From: Trissonchulus latispiculum
Taxonomy: Eukaryota > Nematoda > Enoplea > Enoplida > Ironidae
Direction: 5' to 3'
Length of the DNA stretch: 64,000 nucleotides
NCBI GenBank assembly: GCA_030248195.1
Contig: JASAND010013361.1
Span: 32,573 to 96,572, forward strand
The translations under genes and the position numbers were made by a program. This document shows positions 21,271 to 34,435 of this stretch, piece after piece (positions within the stretch are counted from its first letter, which is position 1; each line of letters starts with the position of its first letter). Under the pieces are notes generated by a model, which saw only the letters and a program-made list of their open reading frames with translations, searched no databases and was not told the DNA's origin.

Positions 21271-21905
21271 AATTTAGTATATATGTTTCTTTTTCTTGTA
21301 GTTTACTGTTATGGTTACTGCTATTGTTATTTGTCTATGTTTTTCTTATTGCAGGTAACTCGGGCGTATGCCCATTGTAACTTCGGCTTAAGCCATTGTA
21401 ACTTGGGCACTGCCCGCTGTAACCTTCGGGCTTTACTCGCCCACCAATTTTTCCATTTTTATGCTTTCTAGGATTTTCCTAGTAAAACTGGGCACATCGC
21501 CCAATATTATATCTCTTTAAATTTACGGTCCATCATACCTCTTATTCTTAATTCTCCTCTTGCTTATGCTAAAATTGTCAATTCTTAAATCGTACATATT
21601 TAGCAAGAGATAATTCTACGAATGTAGGTTTGGTAGGATTAGCCTCATATGACTCTGGTTCCTTCCTACATGTAGGAGCTGGCCCAACCAGTACATAGTT
21701 CTATTTACTATAATTATTTCAACCATACTAATACTAGCCATACTAAGTACTGGATCTCTCTGATGATGAGCATATGGGTCCTAAATCCCGCCCTGGTCTA
21801 TTTTTGTAGACCACATCAAATTTTCATACTTTCAATTGGTCAGGGCCTGAGGGATTAGGGCCGAAAGACTTTGACCAATTGTTAAGTTTTCATCGTCACT
21901 TGTGC
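21271..21905 (+). ncRNA. Structured 3' tail of the Penelope-like element
   Basis: Downstream of the RT. First comes a series of TAACTTGGGC/TAACTTCGGC motifs (21355-21440). Then a densely folded segment (21761-21897): GATGATGA pairs with TCATCGTC; GGTCCTAAATCC (21777) pairs with the GGATTAGGGCC block (21852-21862); hairpin GGTCTA/TAGACC (21795-21812); and CAATTGGTCA (21833-21842) is the exact inverse of 21872-21881, so two alternative nested folds are possible. CTGATGA and GAAAG pieces recall the hammerhead ribozymes of Penelope-like elements, but I could not fit a valid hammerhead core. Confidence 0.5.
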
Positions 21906-22371
21906 ATTAAGCACTTATATTGCATATATCTGTAATGTTTGAGTTCTTTCAAAAAATTTTTTTGTTCACAAAATGCTTATAAAATTCACTTTTCACTTGA
22001 ATTACTGTTCAACATTGATATATAAGTTTCTTCATTCCTTTCTCATAAAAGTAGTTTTAAGGATGTTTATTTTTCATTTTAAAAATTTTTAAATTGTTTG
22101 ATATGTAACTTTATGGTATTGTTACATCACATCACATTACATAAGTTAGCACTTTTTGTTTTACTTATTTTTCACCAGGAGTATGCACTTGTTTTGGCAA
22201 ATTAAATTATTTTCAGGTTTCCTTACTATTTCATTGGGTGTTTCTAGTTTCAGTGCGACTCAGCAAGTTCTTAATTATTAAATTTTCCTTATGTTTGTTC
22301 CCTTACTAAATAACCATGTAACTTTGCTAACTTCGTTCTTTAGTTATTATATATGTACTCTTGATTACAAT

Positions 22372-23587
22372 TAGAGTTGTGACGCGGGCCGGTGGCGGGC
22401 CGCGGGCTCGGGCCGGGCCGCGGGCCGGGCCGGCCCGGCCCGGGCCCGGCCCGGATTTTTCGGCGACGGCCCGGCCCGCAAGATTAGAAATAGGCGGCCC
22501 ACCACCGGCCCGCGAGCCGGTGGCGGGCCGCGGGCCGGGCCGGTATTTGGTCGTTAAATGGCAATTTTTCAATAAATTTCGATGTAATTTCAAGTCTACA
22601 AGCAAAATTTCATTTACGAATTTTCAATGGCCTTGTTTTAAGATTATTAATTACCCATAATGAAAGTTAGAATTCAGCTGTACCGGTAAATACGGGTTTA
22701 AGGTTGTTATGGTGGCTGGCTGCTTATTGGATATACCTAATTCTTTTTAAGTTTCGTCTATGAGAAAAGGGAAGAAGCTTTTTATATGTGAACAGTTGTT
22801 GCAAAGCAATTGCAATGAAAATATTCACTTAATTAGGTAGGTTATAGGTATAAGGTAGCCCCATGGTATTGATTTAAGGGGGTATTGTTCGCTGTTTAAG
22901 CCGCAGTGCTCTTGCTTGCGATTGTGATTTCTAATTTGAAACGTATCCAGCATCCAAAACCTTGGTTTTAGACTGAAACTAAATAAAAATTGGTTTTCTT
23001 AATTCCCCGCTATTTGATCATGTACATTAGACCTTTATGTCAAAATCGACTAAGTGGACAAACTTAACACAAGAGAGATTTTGTTTGAGGCGGTGGAAAG
23101 CTTCAAAAAAAGTAGGACAGCATCTGTGAAAAATAGTGGAATCGGAATTGTAACATAGGGGTAAGAGTGGAGTAGGAGTGACAGCTTGGATTTGTATATG
23201 GATAATGTGTGGAATTCTGAATAACAGTGTAATATTTACCAAACCGTAATCGGCTGACCAGTGGCTACTTGTTATTTATTGTTTTGAGAAACATGGACGA
23301 CATGAAAATAGCCGTAAAATATGTTGAAATTAGCTGTAAAACAAATTGAAATAAATTCCTAACAGCTGGAAACGTGTTTTGCGACGTCGGGCCGTGCGGC
23401 CCGTAGAAATTTGCGGCCCCGGGCCGGCCCACGTAGCCCGGCCCGCCCCCGGCCCGCGGGCCGGGGGCGGGCCGCGGGCTGCGTGCCGGGCTCGGGCCGG
23501 GCCGGCCCGGCCCGCGGCCCGGCCCGTAGGACCACATCGGCCCGCGGGCCGGCCCGGCCCGCAAAATTTTCTTATTTTCCAACACTA
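22372..23587. mobile_element. hAT-type non-autonomous element with CGGGCC arrays
   Basis: Starts TAGAGTTGTG and ends with the imperfect inverse CCAACACTA. A perfect 8-bp duplication ATTACAAT flanks it (22364-22371 and 23588-23595). As in the element at 5137-6275, both subterminal zones (22381-22545 and 23385-23565) are GGGCCG arrays around an AT-rich core without a transposase. The two are probably related families. Frames through the arrays (Arg/Pro/Gly/Ala-only) are artefacts. The 21906-22363 spacer before it is plain AT-rich DNA. Confidence 0.9.
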
Positions 23588-23639
23588 ATTACAATTAAAA
23601 AAGCTTAGATATAAAAATTAGACTGAGCTTCAACAATTT

Positions 23640-23850
23640 TAAATTCCAAATGCATGCGGAAACTGAAATTTTAATTTTTTTGCGGTGACAAACTGAAACT
23701 ATTTTTAAACACTAAATAAAACTGAAACTGAAACTATTTTGCGTCATGGACTGAAACTGAAATTAATTTGAACCAGCGACTGAAACTGACATTATTTTGG
23801 GAAGACGACGAAACTGAAACTGATTTTTGGTATCAGTAACTTAGGCTGCC
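23640..23850. repeat. GAAACTGAAACT degenerate tandem repeat
   Basis: Ten or so ACTGAAACTGAAA units spaced by ATTTTG-like and GACGAC-like linkers. The complementary array (AGTTTCAGTTTCAG) lies at 30810-31260, so the two are inverted relative to each other. Confidence 0.8.
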
Positions 23851-24101
23851 AACTGAAGCTCAAACCTACTTCGCAAATGTTTGAAATTTTTAGATACTTG
23901 CAAAATCTTTGCAGACATCCACTCCAAGCGTTCTAATGACTTGTTTCACACCTGCCAAATAATTCAAAACGTGTCTGTCCTGCAGTTAACAATTTTTGAT
24001 TTTTCGGCCCAGAATACAGAAGGTACATTAAAAATTAAAATGGTCAGATTAAAAATCAACCAGATTAAAATTTTAATACAGTTATTTCATTAATGCTGGA
24101 T

Positions 24102-24491
24102 TAACCCATATCCGGCTAGCGTCAGTTTAAACTGACATTGACATTTTCTGAGATTGCTGGACAACGGTTAGCTGCACAATTAATCTTTTTATACAGGCTT
24201 GTCAGCTATTAATTGTGCTTCATAATTAGTGTAATAAATCCCAAGTTTGCACTACCGCGTTAGCGCCAGCCAATAAATATGCTGTATTGGTCTTCATAAT
24301 GGAAGGTGGTTGGTTCATCAAAGCAAAACTTATAAAAAGTTAATAGATCTCCGATATTTTGAATTCATAAAATATGCAGTTAGGTGTTTAGTTCTCAGCT
24401 GCATAGAAGCAACTTTCTCTCGCGTACGTGATTCTGGAGCTACAGCAATATTGCTAGTGTCAGTTTAAACTGACGCTATCCGCAGGTGGGT
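24102..24491. mobile_element. MITE with CAGTTTAAACTG ends
   Basis: Inverted ends: ACCCATATCCGGCTAGCGTC at left and, read inverted, ACCCACCTGCGGATAGCGTC at right. Each is followed by the palindrome AGTTTAAACT. A third, isolated end lies at about 25204-25238. No clear target duplication and no coding. Confidence 0.6.
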
Positions 24492-24613
24492 ACACATAGT
24501 AATTTCGTATTATTTGGGTAATAATATTATGAATTGGCAATAATTAATAATTAAATATTCATATGCATTAGTTTATATACACAACTAATGAGCAGATATA
24601 CATGCTGGAGTGG

Positions 24614-24933
24614 TCAAAAATGAATTGAAGGTGCTGATGTCGTGATCTTGGCACTGACTATAGCTAATGAGAATGGTAATATTGATTCAGGAGACGATGC
24701 GGCGTCATCTGAGGATCCAAACAAGGTGATAACACAGTGCAGAGTTGCCGATAAAAATAGCTTCGTCAGACTCCCACCCCTTGGATCCCCAGATGCCGCC
24801 ATATTGATTTCTGAACAGCATCACCATCTTCGGTGCCATTACTCGAACTGCCTTGCTGCCAATTAACGACATCAGCACCTTCAATTCATCCTCTGACTTT
24901 TTCAGCGTGTGTAACACCTCATTAACAGTGAAC
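24614..24933 (-). CDS. Possible exon, unrecognised
   Basis: On the minus strand an acceptor (TTATATCAG) is followed at 24933 by an open frame. It has an amphipathic helix-like start (NEVLHTLKKSEDELKVLMSL) and continues through VMAPKMVMLFRNQYGGIWG to a stop near 24707. GC content is above the surroundings. The plus strand is also open (24642-24866, acidic). A short inverted repeat (GAATTGAAGGTGCTGATGTCG at about 24620 and inverted at about 24865) brackets it. No family recognised; it may not be coding. Confidence 0.25.
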
Positions 24934-24975
24934 CTGATATAAATACCGTCAATATATATTTGTATAGCCAAGAAT

Positions 24976-27034
24976 TTATACTTGCAGTATTAAAAATTTC
25001 TAACCAATATTGAGAAATACTAAGTAATGAGAAATAATAATAATGAAAGTTCAGAAAAGTTAAATGTCTTAGACTGGCGATAGCTCGACTTGCTTTTTAG
25101 CCAGAATGATTAGAGAACTGTTCTTACTCAATTGCTTTAAAATTTCTTCCTTTCATTTTATTTATTTTGTTTATTTATGGGTTTTTCCTGAAAATTTACG
25201 TGTACCCGTTCACGGCTAGCGTCAGTTTAAACTAACACATACATTTTCGACTGCCATCTTAAAAATAAGTACTTTTAAGAAACCATTTGCTGTTTACTTA
25301 TTTTCGCAAACGTACTAGTCAATTTTTAGTAAAAAAATTTTTAAATCTCCTAATGGTTTGATATGGGTTCAACAAATTAAATGCCTTGAAACTCTTTTGG
25401 ATTTTTTAATCCACAGTTAATTTTAATCCGCCATTAAGGAAACCGGTATTAAAAATTTTAATTCGACAACTTTAAATTCGTTTAATCAGCGTAGCAGAAA
25501 AAGGATTCACAAAAGTTGAAAATACAGAAGACGGATTGAAAACACGTTAAACTTTAAAGAAATGGCGACAGAGCTGGCCGGATTAAAATTGATTCGTTAT
25601 TTTTTATTCGAAGCGGAATAAAGAAACAGGATTTGATTAAAATTTTAATCCCTGGTGCATTAAAGAAATATGATTAAATTTAAAACTAGCCGGAGTAAAT
25701 TTTAATACGTTTAATTCGAGGTGCTGTATATTTCTTTAATGCGGATTAATTTTTGACTCCAACAAAGCCATTTATTCGACAAGCAAATTTTTTACCAAAA
25801 GTAACAAACAGTGAATAAATGATAAACACAACCAAAATTCTAACCAAAACAACACAGATATTCTTAACATTATACGTGAATATATTCCAACAGTAGACAA
25901 ACACAAACTCAACGATAAGCATGAGACAGATTGTGTTCCCAACTACGTTTAACACTACGCACATACGTATATAATGCACAAAATCAACGAATCTAGAAAA
26001 AACAAACAACTACATGTGTACATACTTACGTATCTAATCTATTAAAAAGCTATTGAGCTTTCAAAATGTACGCATCATACATGTAAATCATACACTACGA
26101 CGAGTACTAAAATAATACATGTATAGATTTAATACCAAAACAACAAAATTGAAGAACTAAATAATTATGTGACTACTACAGCATAAACTGTAGTCTCTTT
26201 AAACAAACACAGGGTATGGACGAAAAAATTCAAACACATGTATGGAATTTTATGAAAAAATAAAGACAGACGTCATACTTAACTTTCAAACACAATTGTT
26301 AGCGGTCCAGAAAGCACCACACATCTATCCAATTAGTTTGTTTAAAAGAGACCCAAGCAAAACTTATGAAAACACAAAACTCATATACAGTACAAAATAC
26401 AACTGCACCAGACGGATAATACAAAAGGCCAAATACAGTAACATATATACAGACAGATAAACGAGGATATACATTAGTATACATACACACCATAGCAAAC
26501 AAGTGTAATGTTCATCAATAGGGAGGCAGGAATATATAATGGCAGTGCAAAAATAAGAAACAGTATATACTAATAAAAACAACAAACATGCTTTGAGGAC
26601 ACACAAATCGTATTTCGAGTAGCGACCCCAGCGGACAGCCTCTATTCAGTCATGAACGCAATGGATGCAAAGTTGAAAACTTAAAAGCGTACATAAACGT
26701 AAAGGATTGGTATGCATATGCTCAGCTTATGATTTAACACAAAAAGCATCCTTCTCCTCAATTTGTATGTAATGCAAAGGAAAATATATCTTCAGCAAAC
26801 GTAGTAAAAGATTACATATATATACCTACAATTTCTTTGACAGTAGCAATTAGCACCCTGGACGTTCCGTTTATACAGAATATATAGGGTCTGGCGGTTT
26901 GGGTAAAACCCGGCTCTGGCCCCGGCCCACGGAGAGTTTAAGTGGGTAAAATCCGGCGCACTAACCCGGTGCACTTACAGTGTAAATTCCTATGCAGTAT
27001 AACAGAGGTGTATGTGTAGTGTATGTGTAATTAC
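24976..27034. other. AT-rich region, no supported gene
   Basis: About 2 kb. It includes a zone of ATTAAAATTTTAAT-like repeats (25380-25760, also at 24000-24095), hydrophobic or Tyr/Val-rich open frames on the minus strand (25746-26009, 26299-26606) that look like composition effects, and a small GC patch at 26890-26985. That patch recurs inverted at about 29365-29470 (GGTTTTACCC and GCCGGG motifs). Confidence 0.5.
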
Positions 27035-27080
27035 GCATATATAGGTATATATATATATATATATATATAAATATATATAC

Positions 27081-27140
<60 letters not shown>

Positions 27141-27320
27141 GTTACGTACAAAACCCGAAATCGTACAAAACTAGTTTTGTATGGGTCATTTTGTACAAAA
27201 CTAGAATTGTATGGCCTCCTTCGTACAATTCTAGTTTTGTATGGTCTCTCTCGTACAATTCTAGTTTTGTATGGCTCTGACCGTACCATTCTAGTTTTGG
27301 ACGTACAAAACTGTTTCAAA
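27035..27320 (+). repeat. (TA)n tract plus ~39-bp minisatellite, copy 1
   Basis: (TA)n at about 27045-27140 is followed by four to five ~39-bp units built on CTAGTTTTGTATGG and CGTACAATT, ending GACGTACAAAACTGTTTCAAAG. The whole block, including the adjacent (TA)n, is repeated in inverted orientation at 28545-28845. Many units are themselves near palindromes (ACAAAACTAGTTTTGT). Confidence 0.9.
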
Positions 27321-27755
27321 GATTTGACAGATATATACTTCACTTCCTTTCAGTATATATTTTTATAGTCTGTCTGTGTGTACTTATATTTTAATTTTTA
27401 AAATTTATTTTTTCTTTTGAGTTTGATCACATACTGTATTCAACGAAATGTGAGCTAACTAATTGAGAACAACTCATTAGTTACCCTTCTCGACAGATTC
27501 ATTGGTTACTATTTCTGACCAACGAATCAGTCTCGTTTGTGAGAAAGGTATATGGAGCCTAAATTGCAACCTTCAGTTAATTTTTTATAACTTATAAAAG
27601 GATGTACAGGGGTACGGTCCCAGCGTAAAATTTCCGTCCCCTGTAATATTTAAACAAAATGTTAATTTAAATTAATTAATTAAGTTAATGTAAATTTTGG
27701 ATTTTTGAAGTTTTGAAATATTTTTAGGAGAACCTTCTCATTGCTGCATCAAGTG

Positions 27756-28236
27756 TGGATTAAAGTATCACCCGTTTGGCCCATGTGGTAGAGCAATTTT
27801 TGCTTTTGAAGCAACGTTCTGCACAAATATACCCAGGGACGTTTTTTAGTTGCCCCGATTACTGCTTTCTAGCTAAACTAATCGCTTGACAAATTTGGAA
27901 AAAGTAGGCAAAATACAGGTTGCGCACACATTTCAGCTTATTTCTCTATAACGAAGAGCGATTTGACAATAAATAAAAAATCGTCCCCAGCTATTTGAAG
28001 GAGGTATCGAAACCGATGTCTCGCGAAAAAATTTACTTGAGTCTGCAAAAATATGGAAAATTATACTTCTTCAAAAATATGTTAAAAATATTTTAGAAAA
28101 GCAACATTAGTTTCATGGTGTTCATTAAAAAGAGAAAATGTCATGCTGCATTTTGACATAAAAATGGTTTCTTAACTCTAAATAATGTTGAGAAAAAATG
28201 GTGCAAACTTTATGTGACCAAAGGGAATCACCACCT
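27756..28236 (-). mobile_element. Truncated TTAA-type repeat element
   Basis: Read on the minus strand it starts TTAA then GGTGGTGATTCCCTTTGG (28236 downward) and follows the element at 60891-61864 for about 480 bases before breaking off. The GACCAAAGGGAATCACCACC end is clear. The same repeat is also embedded in both arms of the giant inverted repeat. Confidence 0.75.
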
Positions 28237-28544
28237 TAAACCACTTTTCGCTAGAAACGAAACAGTCACTTTTACACAGTCGGTTTTCTTTTTGCAGAGA
28301 CGTCGCTTTGAAATGCACTTGGTTTTACAGCAGCAAAATACTTTTCCTTGCCTGAAACAGATTCTTCTCCAACCGCTGAACGCACACTAACTTCTTTATC
28401 TGGAACCATATCCAGCCGAACAAATTTTTCCTTAGTTGGTTGAATTTCGTTTCTAGCGAAAAGTCGTTTAAGTGTTCCTGGTTTGGTCCCAATTTGATAA
28501 AACCCGTCAGGGGTTGCGAATCTGGTCTCGGTGCTGTCAAATCA

Positions 28545-28846
<302 letters not shown>

Positions 28847-28859
28847 GTGTGTAAAGACT

Positions 28860-30440
28860 TAAGGCGTAGTTTATCTTTTAAGTTTTATACTTTACAGTGT
28901 GTTACGCAACTTTTCTAGGCATTTTGTATTAATTCATGTTTGGTAGTTATTAAAATAATTCAATATAATTAATTCCAAAGATACGGAATACTTAAAATTG
29001 TAAAATTTAAAAAATTTAAGTTTAACGTTTTCCAAGGGAGAACATCAAGGAGGACTGAAAAATTTTAGTATGTCTTATCCCCTCTTTAGTAAGCTTTACA
29101 AGTTAACAATTCTTAAATTTTAAAATTAAAATTAATTTATCTTCATACTTGAGTTGCCGCTTTTTCACAAATGTATATATGTTAAAATAAATTCAAAACT
29201 TTTGCTATGCATTTATTTCATTAAATGCAAATGTTTCATTAAAAGCAATGTATAACAAATATATATATAATTGCGTGATTTTAAACTGTTAAAAATCATA
29301 ATGAAAACAAAACAATGCCTCTATACTTTCCATTGTTGTAAGGGACTGTACACGTGCTTAATTGCGCCGGGTTTTCTAAACAGGGGGGCCGGGTTTAACC
29401 CTGCGCTGGGGCCGTGTTTTACCCACCTAAAGCAACGCATGCGCCGGGGCCGTGTTTTACGCATAGATACATAGTTGAATTCATTTTTATCTCGCCAGAA
29501 GGCGATACCTAGCTGTTTTCGTTTCTAGCTCAAAACGAACCGAGCAGCTTCAACGTGGTTAGCTTCACCTAATGCTTAGCATGGTTGTCAGTATCTATGA
29601 ATGTTTTTGTGCGGAGGGGCCCAGCTATAGTTTTATCAATTAAACTAATTTAAATTTTTAAATAATTTTAGTTTTCTAAATATTAATTGGAATCTCTGGA
29701 TATATTCCAGCTTATTTGCGACTAGGGGGGCACTATTTCTACATTTTTCTAAATCTTTAGAATATCTTTTTCACAAGGTCCCCTTTGGTTGCATCTAAAT
29801 TTTCGAAACATACTGACGCAATATGCACATGAGCTTCTTTAAGTTGATGGCATTTATATGGTTTGCGATGGCTGTGTGAAGTTGCACTTGTCATAACGTG
29901 TCATAAAACAGGCAAGTTAACTTGAGGTTTAAGGTTTGAACGGATGTATCTTGGATGGGTGTGATAAGCATAGTTGCCAGTTGACTTATGTATGCAACGG
30001 ACTGGTTACGAAATGCGTACTAAAGGAAAGTTAGACACTTTTGGTTCAGCGCTTATCCTAAAAGGGAAATGTTCAGTTGTTCTTTCTGTTTACACAGAAT
30101 ATCAACACAGAATACCAATTCGATCACTTATCAAATCAGCACTCAGAAATTTTAGAAATTAGAGCAACTAAACTTGAAATGAAATCACAATCTAGCTATG
30201 CTAAAAAGCCAGCTACGCCACGCTAAACTACCTAACTCAATGTTAACTTCTCTTACTGTTGTAGTGGGAATTCTAAATAGAATGCGTTTAATTCCCAAAA
30301 ATTTAAAATTTCTGGGGCGGCCGAAACTTCGAACTTCGAAGGCGCGAAATTTTTTGTTTTTTTGCCCTTTTTCCTCTTTCTCTCCTTAATTTTTCCTTCC
30401 TTCGATTCGCGACGGGGGGGCGGCCCCCCCCCCCCGCCCC
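28860..30440. other. AT-rich region, no gene seen
   Basis: Contains GTTGCCGCTTTTTCACAAA at about 29153 (repeated at 33186) and the GCGCCGGG/GGTTTTACCC patch at 29365-29470. No supported coding sequence. Confidence 0.5.
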
Positions 30441-30456
30441 CCTGGATCCGCCCCTG
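30405..30456. mobile_element. Solo right end of a hAT-type MITE
   Basis: A G/C-run block ending CCTGGATCCGCCCCTG, the inverse of CAGGGGCGGATCCAGG and close to the ends of the MITE at 47640-47816 (CAGGGGCGTATCCAGG). No left end was found within 400 bases, so the copy is truncated. Confidence 0.6.
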
Positions 30457-30796
30457 ATTCTCTACACTTTTCTGCGTCAACATCTTCCTGCTCCAACACC
30501 GACGGAATTAGGGCAAAAACTGAACATGCGTCAAGGAGGGCTATAGTTTGGAGGCTGGCGCTGCATATTTACACAAAAGCTTGAAAAAAGCCTGGGTTTA
30601 TTCTGATCTGTGCAGTCACTGCACACGTACACCTACATTTTTTCCTGTAGTGCCACACCCCAGTTGCTTTCGCGATGAGGGGTAACGCCAGACTCATTTT
30701 GCTCAGGGTCCGTAGTCTGGCGTTGAATAATTGCAAGTGCAATTACCACCTACATTTTTCTAATATAACACCCGAAACTCAATATCTTAGCAGTAG

Positions 30797-31258
30797 TGTT
30801 GTTTCAGTTAACTGATTTTAGTTTCAGTTTCAGTTTCAGTCGACGGTCCAAGACGGTTTCAATTTCAGTTTCAGTTTCAGGTCTCCTCCCAAAATAGTTT
30901 CAGTTTCAGCTTCAGTCGGGATCGCAAAATAGTTTCAGTTTCAGCTTCAGTCGGGAACGCAAAATAGTTTCAGTTTCAGTCGGAGACCGGAGTTTCAGTT
31001 TCAGTTCCAGTTCATTCGAAAAACTGCAGATTCTAGCCTTCAGACATAATATAATGCATAAATTTATGATTATTTATACTTCTACTGCAGAGTACTAACG
31101 AAAAAACCGCTTTAAACCTTCAAATCTAAGTGTTTTGAGAAAAGACTAAAACTAGTTTCAGTCCGAGTTTCAGGTCATTATTCAATCTAGTTTCAGTTTC
31201 AGTCGACCACCTAAAATAGTTTCAGTTTCAGGTCTCCTCCCAAAATAGTTTCAGTTTA
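30797..31258. repeat. AGTTTCAGTTTCAG tandem array
   Basis: Over a dozen AGTTTCAGTTTCAG units with linkers such as TCGGGAACGCAAAAT, in two blocks around an AT-rich insert (31020-31140). It begins GTAGTGTTGTTTCAGTT, resembling a hAT-type TAGTGTTG end. No opposite end was identified. From 31260 to 33180 I see no gene or clear repeat apart from a degenerate hairpin-module copy near 32290-32340. Confidence 0.8.
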
Positions 31259-33185
31259 AGTGAAAGTTGAAAATACACACCCAGTAACGCGATATGACTC
31301 ATACAGAAGATTCACTAGCAGCTGTCAACGAGCAGAATTCGATACAAATACACAAGGACAAAAATTTGCATTACACAAGTTTATCTTGCACCAAGATTAC
31401 GTATATGAATCTGGAACGTTGGAGACACAACGCCGAAAAATAAAAACAAAATTTTCACGTTAAATCCGAGCAATGAGAAGTGCTTTTAAAAGAAGAAATA
31501 ACTGACATGATCACAATTTTCGCATTGAATGTTTAACAGCTACGCAATCAGAAATTGCTAATGAACGTTTCCATATAAAATAAGAGAAGAGAGCAAAATT
31601 TAGAAAACTAATCTGGGATTTTTGGGTTAGGCACCACAATTTTCGGGAGCAGGTTTCCGTCATTATGGGGTCAGTTAGGTATATATATACCCCAATTCCC
31701 CTTTCCAGTTTAGAAAACCTCCACCCCCTCCCCCTACTGATGTCTTGTTAAACCGCGTTCGAATTCTTCGATGTTTTCTATAAAGTTACAGTATCACCGC
31801 AGCACACGGTGCTTTGCAAATTGCAATCCAACATACTCACTTACATAATGCTGTCGCGCAAAGTGAGAACAGTTAGATAAGACGCTTGTAATGATAGGTA
31901 TGTTAACAGTGATTTATGAACAAAATTGCTTTTTAGAACAAGTTCGGAGCTTAAATCCCACAAACTTACTCGTATATGAAATTTTCAGAACGTATAAAAT
32001 TTAAAAATTAATATTGAGGTTTTAAAATTTAAAAATCATTAAAATAAAGTGGACTTATTCCAGGGATTTTTTATTGATGGTATGACGTGTCACGTGAGGC
32101 CAGCAGAGTCAAGGAGTTTGGTGGAAGCTAAAGTTCAGTTTATAGCACTTTCGGTAAAATCAGAATAAATTTTGCATACTTCATATTTTCAAATCTTTTA
32201 AAGCTCACCATTACGGATTTCTTCAATATATATATATATACATCAAAACATTTATCAGCCTTTAATTTAAATCTTTTTAAAGGATTTCATTACAAATTTT
32301 AACAGTTTCAAAAATTTGTCAAGCCCCCACACACCCCCGCGTTGGTTGGAGGCTGTCTCCAAATTTAGTCTAGTGAGGTCGTGACAGCAAGAACCTCTTT
32401 GTTGCAAAGTAATTCCCAATCCTCCCCTCCAGCATCTGGCAAAATCAAAAAGTTTTCATGGTGGAACCTCTCCCTGTTCTAAATCCTGGGTGTGATATTT
32501 AAAGCACTTGCAGCAAATCAGCTAAATAGGAATTTTGAGTCAGATAAAGCCTAAGCTATGCTGGGTTTTGCGCACGTGAACTTATAGAAGCTGCATGTCC
32601 CAAGAAATATATACTCATATTATCATGCCTTCCAAAACGGGTAAAAACGTGTTACGCGACTCCAAGCTGCTGCATCAAGTCTGTAAAGAGATAGCAACTA
32701 CATGTATGGTATTAATAATTCCATGACTACTTACTAACAACGGTAAACAAGCTATAACAGTTGAAGCAAAAATGTTCGTACGAATGCAAAAAAGGCCACA
32801 CACACACTGCAGTTTGTACGAGTCAAGACCACAACAATGTACTATACAAATCTCACATTATTAACTAAGGTTCTACAATAAAAGCAAATTTTATTTCGCA
32901 ACTCAATTGAACCGTGGAGGGAGCAACTAAGAGTAAAGTAAGTCAGCTTTTAGACAGAGGAGAATAAGGACACTTTGGGAAGCTCAACTAGAATAAGCCA
33001 GCAATATTAAATGTCAAGCAGGAATTGACGTTAACAACGCCTACAATCTTATTTTCAAGGAGTAACCTAAAAATCAGTGAAGGCTCAGAGGAGCGGTCCT
33101 TGAAGTTCTAACGCGTACAAAATTTAATGTAGTAATCAGTCGCAATATTAAATCGCTTCCTTACTACGAAGATTTCATTTTTGGG

Positions 33186-33790
33186 TTGCCGCTTTTTCAC
33201 AAAAAGGCAACCCTTTAATTTGGTATGTCCGTTATTTATTATAATTTACTTCTACACCACCCCTACCTGTCCTTCCATCTAGCTCGAGATTGGCTTGACC
33301 GATTTGGCTAAAATTTTGCAAGTGGGTAGGGGTTGGGGTAAAGTGCTCTAGGACACCTGGAGGGCTCACCCCGATGTGACGTGCGAAAGTACTCGATACG
33401 GTTTTATGCTGCAAACGGTAAAAAATCGAAAGAAGCGGAAACCGCCCAATATGGGTCATTCCAAAGCTCTCGCTGAGAGATAAAAAGTTGTAATAGGGCA
33501 AAAGCGCCAAAAAATGTAGGAAAAATGAGTTATGGAACCTTAAATGGGTCAAAAATAGCCAAAAGCGGTCAAAATGGGTCACGTATCAAGTGCTCTAATT
33601 TTTGATAGGGCTGGCCGATTGTGCTGGAACTTTGCATGCGGATACTGCTCCCACGTATCTGCACAGTCCACCCAGGTGCGACATTCGTAATTACTCGATA
33701 TGGTGATGTTGCAAATGGTCAAAATTGAAAGTAGCGGAAACCGTCCAATATGAAATAATTGCGGCAACGCACTCATGCAAATAAGCTTCT
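33186..33790. repeat. Hairpin plus two-copy ~300-bp tandem repeat
   Basis: GGGTTGCC and its inverse GGCAACCC form an 8-bp stem (33184-33214). Two diverged copies of a unit follow, sharing GGCTTGACCGATT/GGCTGGCCGATT, TACTCGATA, GCAAA-GGT and GCGGAAACCG-CCAATATG (about 33260-33480 and 33595-33755). Non-coding. Confidence 0.6.
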
Positions 33791-33798
33791 TAAGTGTA

Positions 33799-33800
33799 TA

Positions 33801-33853
<53 letters not shown>
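33799..33853. repeat. (TA)n microsatellite
   Basis: Near-pure TA dinucleotides directly abutting the MITE at 33855. Confidence 0.95.
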
Positions 33854-33854
<1 letters not shown>

Positions 33855-33856
<2 letters not shown>

Positions 33857-34234
33857 TGGGCTTATTCTAGGGAATTTTTCTTGGGGGGGCTCTTTGGGGG
33901 GGCTCCTCGGGGGGCGAGTCATTCTTGGGGGGGGGGAATTTTTCAAAATTTTTATAAAAACATGCTAAAAATAGCGCTATTTTTATAGTAATCGCCAAAA
34001 AAGTTCGTTTTTAGTGCAAAAATAGTGCTTAAATAGGCAAAAATCGACTAAAAATATCCGGCGAAGCCGGAAAATTTTTGAAAATTTGGCCTTCTCAGCG
34101 ATTTTTTCAGGGTACCAAAAGGGGCACCCACTTTTTTTGGGGGGGGCGATTTTTGGGGGGAGGGATTTTTGGGGGGGAAGGGTGTTTATGGGGGGGGGGG
34201 GCACCCCCCCCCCTCCCACTAGAATAAGCCCAGT
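33855..34234. mobile_element. MITE with 16-bp perfect TIRs and G/C-run interior
   Basis: ACTGGGCTTATTCTAG at 33855-33870 and its exact inverse at 34219-34234. Just inside lie poly-G blocks at left and a GGGG/CCCC block at right. The core is a hairpin-like AAAATTTTT-rich sequence with CCGGCGAAGCCGG. No clear target duplication. Open frames across the G runs are artefacts. Confidence 0.85.
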
Positions 34235-34435
34235 ACCACTGGACTACAGCATATACGCAGGTTTTGAAGGTGCACATATATAGCTATCGCAGAGCCAAAA
34301 TAACTGACCAAAAATGAACAAGCAAAATTACAAACATTAATACACAACATATGCATAAAAGACAAGTATTATCTAAAACTTATTACAATGCATGAAATGT
34401 ACACAAACAACATCTAAATGACTGGTTTCGCCCCG

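Noticed and set aside
21755..21897. Hammerhead ribozyme
   Set aside because: CTGATGA and GAAA are present, but stem II and the cleavage-site helix cannot be paired around them in any permutation I tried. Reported only as a structured tail.
22327..23608. Arg/Pro/Ala/Gly-rich frames on both strands
   Set aside because: Translation of the GGGCCG arrays of a hAT-type element.
25746..26606. Multi-pass membrane protein on the minus strand
   Set aside because: Hydrophobic frames arise from T-rich codons in AT-rich DNA. There is no continuous frame, splice logic or family motif.
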